This document shows positions 1 to 4,229 of a stretch of 5,977 bases of DNA, one piece after another. The stretch's first letter is position 1. Every line of letters begins with the position of its first letter. The position numbers were made by a program, and so were the translations under genes. The stretch comes from JAVBOD01 sp031551045 (GTDB taxonomy: Bacteria > Bacteroidota > Bacteroidia > Bacteroidales > UBA932), in NCBI GenBank assembly GCA_031551045.1, contig JAVBOD010000059.1:1-5977 (forward strand), given 5' to 3'. A model generated the notes under the pieces. That model was not told the DNA's origin. It did not search any database and saw only the letters and a program-made list of their open reading frames with translations.

Positions 1-176
1 CATTGCTTGATAGCCTGCATATAATTCTTGCTTTTTGCCAATTCCAGCATGGTAGTGTAAGATGTTTGAAGTTTTGCTTCAACTTCTTCTCCCGATAGCG
101 CTTTTTCCTGCGCATAAGCAAACAAGCCGCATAGCATACAACTTCCAAATAAAACGAACGTTTTAAAGATTTTCAT
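1..176 (-). CDS. Exported protein of unknown function (N-terminal fragment)
   Basis: This is the 5' end of a minus-strand gene that starts with ATG at 176-174 and leaves the window after 58 codons with no stop. The protein begins MKIFKTFVLFGSCMLCGLFA and continues YAQEKALSGEEVEAKL. That is a classic Sec signal peptide: a basic start (K2, K5), a hydrophobic core at about residues 6-20, and a probable signal peptidase I site after AYA or AYAQ (residues 20-23). The mature part visible here is charged and helical, ending KNYMQAIKQ. C12 and C16 lie inside the hydrophobic core, and a lipobox is not convincing. The family cannot be recognised from this fragment. A helical-repeat (TPR-like) periplasmic protein is one possibility, but that is a guess. 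The reading frame and signal peptide make it a real gene; the function is unknown. Confidence 0.75.
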   Translation of the reverse strand, partial: MKIFKTFVLFGSCMLCGLFAYAQEKALSGEEVEAKLQTSYTTMLELAKSKNYMQAIKQ

Positions 177-199
177 GGTTTTCTATTTTTTACATAAGA

Positions 200-225
200 C
201 GAATATACACTATTTTTTGTTACAA
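200..225 (-). promoter_or_regulatory. Possible promoter of the exported-protein gene
   Basis: Read on the minus strand, TATATTCG (207-200) differs by one base from the Bacteroidota -7 motif TAnnTTTG. A TTG (225-223) lies 15 bases upstream as a possible -33 element. That spacing is shorter than usual. The position, about 25-30 bases before the start codon at 176, is right for a promoter. This is a motif match only, so confidence is low. Confidence 0.3.
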
Positions 226-330
226 GGGTGGATAATGATTTATCTATTTGGACGGATTAAACGGTTATAGCCTTTATTTTTAGGGGTTTTGATGCTACTT
301 GTTTTTCGGAGCTTTCGGCTTCGCTCGTAG

Positions 331-531
331 AATTTTATGATTATCCGCCATCACACCTAATAATCCCGACAGGGAATTACGCCCGGTAGCATAAGCAATT
401 TATGAACACAACCGGCATCCCGTTAGGGATGCATCCTTACAGGATGCTATGTTAGGATGCGCCCCTATTTCTACCAAGCGATAATGCCTTTGGCATTGTT
501 TAGGGCGCTTTCCGGATAATCGTATAAAATT
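331..531. repeat. Multi-hairpin element with terminal inverted repeats (MITE- or REP-like)
   Basis: This gene-free stretch is dense in inverted repeats. The outer arms are 331-347 and 513-531: the reverse complement of the left arm is CGGATAATCATAAAATT and the right arm is CGGATAATCGTATAAAATT, identical except for a two-base insertion. Inside lie five stem-loops: TAATCCC/GGGAATTA (361-379); CCGGT/ACCGG enclosing CATAA/TTATG (383-415); GCATCCC/GGGATGC (415-432); GCATCCT/AGGATGC (431-447); and GCGCCCCTA/TAGGGCGC (459-508), which itself encloses AATGCC/GGCATT (483-497). CCTAA (356-360) can also pair with TTAGG (452-456). Such packing fits a non-autonomous mobile element, a REP/BIME-type composite of the kind moved by REP-associated tyrosine transposases, or a folded RNA. 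No transposase and no clear target-site duplication is visible. The repeats are seen directly; the mobile-element reading is inference. Confidence 0.55.
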
Positions 532-573
532 TAAACAGTTGCTAAAACAACCATTGAATTTGTCCTCGATAGC

Positions 574-637
574 TGTAAAATCATAAAAGCACGGAGGGTT
601 CATTGCTGCGCCTCCGTGCTTCCATGTTTGTTTTACA
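574..637 (-). terminator. Intrinsic terminator of the PspC-PadR operon
   Basis: A perfect 11-bp stem, AAGCACGGAGG (587-597) with CCTCCGTGCTT (611-621), encloses a 13-base loop. It lies 26 bases past the stop codon of the long PspC gene. On the minus strand it is followed by an interrupted T-rich run (TTTTATGATTTT, counting the last stem bases), which fits an intrinsic terminator for that operon. An outer pair, TGTAAAA (574-580) and TTTTACA (631-637), could extend the structure. No plus-strand gene ends here, so minus-strand use is the natural reading. Confidence 0.75.
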
Positions 638-646
638 ATATTATGC

Positions 647-2263
647 TTATTCCCAATCCGTTTCTTCTATTTCGTACCGCTCGCGGAATGCTTTGCCGAA
701 AATCACCGCTTTCCCTTCCGGAACACGGATACGAAGGCGGAGCAATTCGCCGGTCCACCGGTTGTCTTTCGTATATACCAGCGGGTCGATAGTCAGCAAT
801 GAATCTTTCAATTGATAATTCAAAAGCAACTGCCGGGCATGTGTATAAGCTGTTCGAGAATTTTTCCCGGCAGCGCTTTTGCGTATGTCTATGGTGAAAG
901 TAGCGGCATTGGTCGAACGGTCGGTTTCTACTACCGGCAACAGAAGCAGTTCTTCGTCCGCCTGATGATTATTTTTGTAGAGAAAGAAAAGCGACCGCTC
1001 GTCGATTTCTTTCCAATTGTTGGCATCGTCGGGGCTGTATTTCCACGTGCTGACCGTGTGGCCGAAGAGGCGTATTCTGCCCGTTTCCCGGCATGCTTCT
1101 CCGTTGCGCCTTTGGTGATGAATGCCCCAATCTGCGAGACGGGCAAGCACCGATTCGTACGTTCCGTCCGCATAATATTTTTGAGGAATATCTATGTATA
1201 ACGTATCTGATGACACGGCCGGCAATTCCACATATTCATGCACCGTTCTCCAGTGGAAAAAAGATTTGGCGGAAAAAATTCCAATGCCAATCATCGTAAA
1301 TAGGGCGGCTAACCAAACTAAGAAAATAATAAGTCCGATTTTTATGTTGGTTTTAATGTTGAACAGTAACTTGATTCCTCCATAAAGTATCCCGAGGAAG
1401 GGAAGGAATAGCACGGCAGAAAGGAGGGCAAAGAACCACCACGGATGCCATTGAATATCCACATATTCCATGATATCGGAGAAGGGCGTGCTGCTCAATA
1501 TCTGCCCCGAAACCATGGCAGCAATAAAAATGGTAAGCGCTCCGATAGCGACCAGCACTAAACAAATACCGACAACTATCATGCAAATTTTCCCGATAAC
1601 GCGGAATATCTCATTAATGACCGGTTTCGTTTTTTGAGCGGAGCGTTTTACTTCATGCAGTTCTTCTTCCACTTTTCGTTGGATATTTTTTACGGTCGGT
1701 GTTTCGCCGTGCATCTCGAATCGTTGCTGCACGGTGCGAGCCGGAGGAGTAATAATCCACAGTAAAATGTACAAGAAAAAAGTAGTGCCGCCGGTGAAAC
1801 GGAAGAAGTGAATATTAAACATGGAAAATCCAATGAAGAATACCACAAACAGCACACGTACAAGAACGACGTCGATATTAAAATAGGTGGCAAGGCCGCT
1901 GCACACGCCTCCGAAGACCTTATGGTCGATGTCGCGGTACAATTTTTTACGGGTACTGTCTTTCCCGTTGTCCGGAATGGTACTATTGCCGATTGTATCA
2001 TCGGCGCCTATTTCTTCGGGCTGGCCTAAAATAGCCAACACTTCTTTGGCAACGGTTTCGGAAATTACCTGTTCGGGAGCATCGATGCGTTCTCCCATCA
2101 ATTCCGCAATACGCAATTCAATGTCTTCGACAATTTCTTTTCCGCCGCTTACCTTTTCGTAGTGCCGTTGCAGGCGTTCCAAATATTGTTTGAGCAGGCG
2201 ATAGGCGTCTTCCTCCAAATTGAAAGCCACGCCGCTGATACTGACTTTTATAGTGGGTTTCAT
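647..2263 (-). CDS. Long PspC-domain polytopic membrane protein
   Basis: A 538-residue membrane protein and the last gene of the operon. Residues 1-85 are a helical N-terminal module (LEEDAYRLLKQYLERL, then EIVEDIELRIAEL) that Bacteroidota PspC proteins carry. Residues 106-175 are the PspC domain, with the signature FGGVCSGLATYFNID (117-131) and two hydrophobic segments at about 133-147 and 158-173. A charged, possibly coiled-coil stretch (about 186-218) leads to three more membrane segments at about 223-250, 275-300 and 308-332. The last 200 residues are soluble, beta-rich in appearance and end with RIRVPEGKAVIF, reminiscent of adhesin-head or GIN-like tails on such proteins; that comparison is tentative. 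PspC proteins act at the cytoplasmic membrane and in Enterobacteria sense envelope stress, but no psp partners appear here. Its start lies 26 bases after the padR-type gene, indicating co-transcription. The precise role is unknown. Confidence 0.88.
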   Translation of the reverse strand: MKPTIKVSISGVAFNLEEDAYRLLKQYLERLQRHYEKVSGGKEIVEDIELRIAELMGERIDAPEQVISETVAKEVLAILGQPEEIGADDTIGNSTIPDNGKDSTRKKLYRDIDHKVFGGVCSGLATYFNIDVVLVRVLFVVFFIGFSMFNIHFFRFTGGTTFFLYILLWIITPPARTVQQRFEMHGETPTVKNIQRKVEEELHEVKRSAQKTKPVINEIFRVIGKICMIVVGICLVLVAIGALTIFIAAMVSGQILSSTPFSDIMEYVDIQWHPWWFFALLSAVLFLPFLGILYGGIKLLFNIKTNIKIGLIIFLVWLAALFTMIGIGIFSAKSFFHWRTVHEYVELPAVSSDTLYIDIPQKYYADGTYESVLARLADWGIHHQRRNGEACRETGRIRLFGHTVSTWKYSPDDANNWKEIDERSLFFLYKNNHQADEELLLLPVVETDRSTNAATFTIDIRKSAAGKNSRTAYTHARQLLLNYQLKDSLLTIDPLVYTKDNRWTGELLRLRIRVPEGKAVIFGKAFRERYEIEETDWE

Positions 2264-2289
2264 AATCTCTTAATTGAATAAATGATGAA

Positions 2290-2637
2290 TTAATTAGCCG
2301 ATTTCCGAAGGTGCTCCACCGTGGTGACTATTTCCGACCAGGCGGCATCTAATTCTTGCAGCACCTGCCGGCCTTTTTCGGTAAGCGTGTAATATTTCCG
2401 GGGAGGCCCCTGCGGCGATTCTTCCCATCGGTAGCTCAACAATCCTTGGTTTTTCTGACGAGTAAGCAAGGGATACAAGGTGCCTTCCACTACAATCATC
2501 TGTGCGTTTTTCAACTCGTTGATGATAGAGGTGGCATAAGCGTCGTTTTTGGAGAGAATACTCAGGATGCAATATTCCAAAATACCTTTCCGCATTTGCG
2601 CTTTTACATTATCGGTATTAATTGTTTCGATAGTCAT
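2290..2637 (-). CDS. PadR-family transcriptional regulator
   Basis: A 115-residue winged-helix DNA-binding protein covering a compact PadR domain (about residues 12-100). Family hallmarks visible are QMRKGILEYCILSIL at the start of helix 1, VVEGTLYPLLTRQKNQGLL over the recognition helix region (48-66), and the wing GPPRKYYTLTEKG (77-89). A short C-terminal helix (about 91-112) would supply the dimer interface, as in short-form PadR proteins. The start MTIETINTDNVKAQM matches the usual Bacteroidota N-terminus, so the ATG at 2637-2635 is preferred. Family members are mostly ligand- or stress-responsive repressors of neighbouring genes and of themselves. Here the gene sits between two PspC genes, 21 bases after the first and 26 before the second, so control of this operon is the likely job. 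The effector cannot be inferred. Confidence 0.93.
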   Translation of the reverse strand: MTIETINTDNVKAQMRKGILEYCILSILSKNDAYATSIINELKNAQMIVVEGTLYPLLTRQKNQGLLSYRWEESPQGPPRKYYTLTEKGRQVLQELDAAWSEIVTTVEHLRKSAN

Positions 2638-2658
2638 GATTCATTAATTTAGAAAAAT

Positions 2659-3216
2659 TCATTTTCGTGAAAATTTGAGGATATTCTCTGCCGTAACAGG
2701 TTCGCCGCGCATTTGTAATTTCTCGGTAATGGTCTTCGCCTTTGGAACAGCTATCCACATGATGATATACACCCAAAAAGAAAGGGTTCCGAAGAAAAGG
2801 CCTATCAGAAAGACTACCCGTACCAACGTTAAGTCCACATTAAAATACGCGCCTAATCCGCTACACACGCCGCCGATCATGGTATTATCGGGGTCGCGGA
2901 AAAGGCGTTTCGGAGCTTTGGCCGACGCGTCGAATGCCGTGGCCTTTTCTTCCACGCGCGGAGCTCCTTCCGGATACCCCAGCAAAGCAATTACTTTGTC
3001 GACTAATTTCATGTCCACTACCTGAGAGGATGTTTTCAGGGTTTCCTGAAAAATTTCGGCCACCCGCGATTCGATATCCTCCATAATTTCGGCTGCATCG
3101 CGCTTGTCGGCAATCGATGCACGGAAAGAATTCAGGTAAGCATCCAAGCGAGCATAAGCATCTTCTTCTACTACGAAGCAGAATCCACCGACGTTGGCTG
3201 TAAGTACTTTTTTCAT
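2659..3216 (-). CDS. Short PspC-domain membrane protein
   Basis: A 185-residue protein and the first gene of the operon. Residues 1-83 form an N-terminal helical module (VVEEDAYARLDAYLNSF, then EIMEDIESRVAEIF) clearly related to residues 1-83 of the long PspC protein encoded downstream. Residues 103-160 are the PspC domain: RLFRDPDNTMIGGVCSGLGA (104-123), then a hydrophobic stretch at about 129-157 that may form one long or two short membrane segments. After the membrane both paralogues share a similar motif, here LQMRGEPVTAENI. The protein stops soon afterwards and lacks the extra membrane segments and soluble tail of its paralogue. It probably works at the cytoplasmic membrane, perhaps partnering the long PspC protein through the shared N-terminal module (inference). 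The ATG at 3216-3214 follows AAAAGGTC, the nearest thing to a ribosome-binding site in this operon. Confidence 0.92.
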   Translation of the reverse strand: MKKVLTANVGGFCFVVEEDAYARLDAYLNSFRASIADKRDAAEIMEDIESRVAEIFQETLKTSSQVVDMKLVDKVIALLGYPEGAPRVEEKATAFDASAKAPKRLFRDPDNTMIGGVCSGLGAYFNVDLTLVRVVFLIGLFFGTLSFWVYIIMWIAVPKAKTITEKLQMRGEPVTAENILKFSRK

Positions 3217-3261
3217 GACCTTTTATTTTTAGTTGTTATATTTTAATTTTATTTGGCATTA

Positions 3262-3269
3262 CAAATATA
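3262..3269 (-). promoter_or_regulatory. -7 promoter element of the PspC-PadR operon
   Basis: On the minus strand this reads TATATTTG, an exact match to the Bacteroidota -7 consensus TAnnTTTG. It lies about 45 bases before the start codon of the short PspC gene and would give a leader of about 35-40 bases. No good TTG -33 element is present at the expected distance (around 3287-3292), as might be the case for a promoter under repressor or activator control. Motif-based only. Confidence 0.5.
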
Positions 3270-3270
3270 T

Positions 3271-3288
3271 AGATAAAATTTAATATCT
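3271..3288. promoter_or_regulatory. Candidate repressor operator (AGATA-N8-TATCT)
   Basis: An interrupted palindrome with arms AGATA (3271-3275) and TATCT (3284-3288) around 8 bases lies immediately upstream of the operon's -7 element, where a bound repressor would block RNA polymerase. PadR-type operators in other bacteria have a similar layout (ATGT-N8-ACAT), although the arm sequence differs here. The region is very AT-rich, so a chance palindrome is quite possible. Assignment to the PadR protein is inference. Confidence 0.25.
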
Positions 3289-3296
3289 TGTATCAC

Positions 3297-3352
3297 ATAG
3301 TAGTAAAATAATTTCTAAATCGCTAATTGTCAATAAAATAATTTTCTACTAT
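3297..3352. repeat. Inverted repeat in the divergent promoter region
   Basis: ATAGTAG (3297-3303) and CTACTAT (3346-3352) are perfect 7-bp inverted arms. The ten-base sequence AAAATAATTT lies just inside both (3305-3314 and 3335-3344), so the similarity runs on with one extra base on the left and one mismatch. The arms are 42 bases apart, and the right arm abuts the -33 region proposed for tadA. This could be a paired protein-binding site or a long stem. Its function is unknown, and low sequence complexity weakens it. Confidence 0.4.
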
Positions 3353-3356
3353 TTTT

Positions 3357-3385
3357 ATTGATATGTTGAAAATTCATTACTTTTG
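3357..3385 (+). promoter_or_regulatory. Promoter of tadA
   Basis: TACTTTTG (3378-3385) is an exact match to the Bacteroidota -7 consensus TAnnTTTG. ATTG (3357-3360) stands 17 bases upstream as a -33 element, slightly close but acceptable. Transcription would start near 3390, about 15 bases before the ATG at 3405. That places the in-frame ATG at 3363 inside the promoter and so argues for the downstream start of tadA. Confidence 0.6.
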
Positions 3386-3404
3386 TAAAAAATTATTCTT
3401 TCAT

Positions 3405-3857
3405 ATGCTCGAAAATTCAGCCGAAAAATTCATGCGCGAAGCCTTAAAAGAAGCGCAGGAAGCTTTAGCAAAAGATGAGATTCCCGTGGGTGCGGTCATG
3501 GTGTGCGGCAATCGTATTATAGCCCGCGCTCACAATCTTACCGAAACATTGAACGACCCGACGGCCCATGCCGAAATGCAAGCCATTACTTCGGCCACCA
3601 ATGCTTTGGGGGGGAAATATTTGAATGATTGTACGCTTTATGTGACGCTCGAACCATGCGTAATGTGTGCCGGAGCGCTTTATTGGTCGCAGATAGGAAA
3701 AATTATATACGGCGCCGATGATCCCAAACGAGGTTATGCTTTAATAGAAAAAAACGTATTGCATCCTAAGACCGTTGTCGAAAGGGGAGTGCTGGCAAAG
3801 GAGTGTGCACAACTGTTAATTGATTTTTTCAAACAAAAGCGTAAGATAAATCAGTAA
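3405..3857 (+). CDS. tadA: tRNA adenosine(34) deaminase TadA
   Basis: A 150-residue zinc-dependent deaminase of the cytidine deaminase fold. It converts adenosine 34 to inosine in the ACG anticodon of tRNA-Arg, so that one tRNA reads CGU, CGC and CGA. The active site is complete: HAE at residues 55-57 (H55 zinc ligand, E57 proton shuttle) and PCVMC at 84-88 (C85 and C88 zinc ligands). N44 in RAHN and the IPVGAVMV segment (26-33) are also family features. The length is normal for bacterial TadA (about 150-165). An in-frame ATG at 3363 would add 14 residues (MLKIHYFCKKLFFH) that look nothing like a TadA N-terminus and would overlap the promoter, so the ATG at 3405 is chosen. The gene is divergent from the PspC operon. 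No terminator follows it. Confidence 0.95.
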   Translation: MLENSAEKFMREALKEAQEALAKDEIPVGAVMVCGNRIIARAHNLTETLNDPTAHAEMQAITSATNALGGKYLNDCTLYVTLEPCVMCAGALYWSQIGKIIYGADDPKRGYALIEKNVLHPKTVVERGVLAKECAQLLIDFFKQKRKINQ

Positions 3858-3864
3858 ATTTTTA

Positions 3865-3872
3865 TACCTTTG
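3865..3872 (+). promoter_or_regulatory. -7 promoter element ahead of the small protein and mutL
   Basis: TACCTTTG is an exact TAnnTTTG match placed 8 bases after the tadA stop and 29 bases before the next start codon. A start near 3879 would give a leader of about 20 bases. No clear TTG -33 element is seen upstream, within the end of tadA. The small gene and mutL may therefore have their own promoter as well as read-through from tadA. Confidence 0.45.
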
Positions 3873-3901
3873 TAAGTTAGACATGTTTAATATTTTGCGC
3901 T

Positions 3902-4222
3902 ATGGGATTAAGACTTAGTTTTTTCAAAACGCCTAAACACAAGGTGTTCAATTATAGGCCGATGTATTGGAATCCGGAAAAAGAAGAGCTGGATACCCGC
4001 GTCAGGCGTGCGCAGGCCGAAGCCGGTATTTTAGACGAGGGGCCTTCGCGCATGAAACGTAGTGAAGTTCATGGCGCTTTTCAAAAAGCCATGTATCAAA
4101 GCAGGCGGCATGCCGGAAATCAAAAAGCCTTGCGTATTATTGTTATTCTTTCATTTGCAGCACTACTAACCGCGCTATTCTATTTTACCAAATTCATGGA
4201 AATATTATTTTCGAAATTGTAG
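3902..4222 (+). CDS. Small basic single-pass membrane protein of unknown function
   Basis: A 106-residue protein. The N-terminal 75 residues are hydrophilic and rich in basic and aromatic residues (FFKTPKHKVFNYRPMYWNPE at 7-26, then a charged helix ELDTRVRRAQAEAG at 29-42, then QSRRHAG at 66-72). One hydrophobic segment follows at about 78-96, and the protein ends FTKFMEILFSKL. There is no signal peptide. The positive charge before the membrane segment suggests the N-terminal part faces the cytoplasm, with a short C-terminal tail outside. I recognise the general type as a small protein often found in Bacteroidales, but know no function or family name for it. Only 7 bases separate its stop from the mutL start, so the two are almost certainly co-transcribed, but that does not show a role in mismatch repair. 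Confidence 0.85.
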   Translation: MGLRLSFFKTPKHKVFNYRPMYWNPEKEELDTRVRRAQAEAGILDEGPSRMKRSEVHGAFQKAMYQSRRHAGNQKALRIIVILSFAALLTALFYFTKFMEILFSKL

Positions 4223-4229
4223 TGTTTGG

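Noticed and set aside
229..245. GGATAAT at 230-236, resembling the end of the structured element
   Set aside because: Only seven bases match the terminal repeat (GGATAAT), and the sequence then diverges. That is too little to call another terminus.
307..327. Weak stem GAGC/GCTC in a CT-rich stretch left of the structured element
   Set aside because: Only four perfect base pairs around a 10-base loop, no T-run on either strand suited to a terminator, and no gene ending here.
361..460. Repeated GCATCC/GGATGC units considered as a short CRISPR array
   Set aside because: The units are palindromic, only 7 bases long, abut or overlap one another, and have no spacers of constant length. No cas gene is nearby.
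400..603. Minus-strand open frame of 67 codons in the gene-free region
   Set aside because: It runs through the hairpin arms of the repeat element and into the terminator loop, has no domain or promoter, and its cysteine- and arginine-rich translation is what palindromic repeats give by chance.
812..1201. Plus-strand open frame of 129 codons opposite the long PspC gene
   Set aside because: It is a shadow of the minus-strand coding sequence for the PspC soluble tail; no promoter or family resemblance is visible.
3883..3918. Possible 11-codon leader peptide (ATG at 3883) overlapping the start of the 106-residue gene
   Set aside because: It is in a different frame, has no ribosome-binding site or attenuator-like structure, and its coding sequence has no repeated regulatory codons. 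A chance ATG in the leader is the simpler reading.
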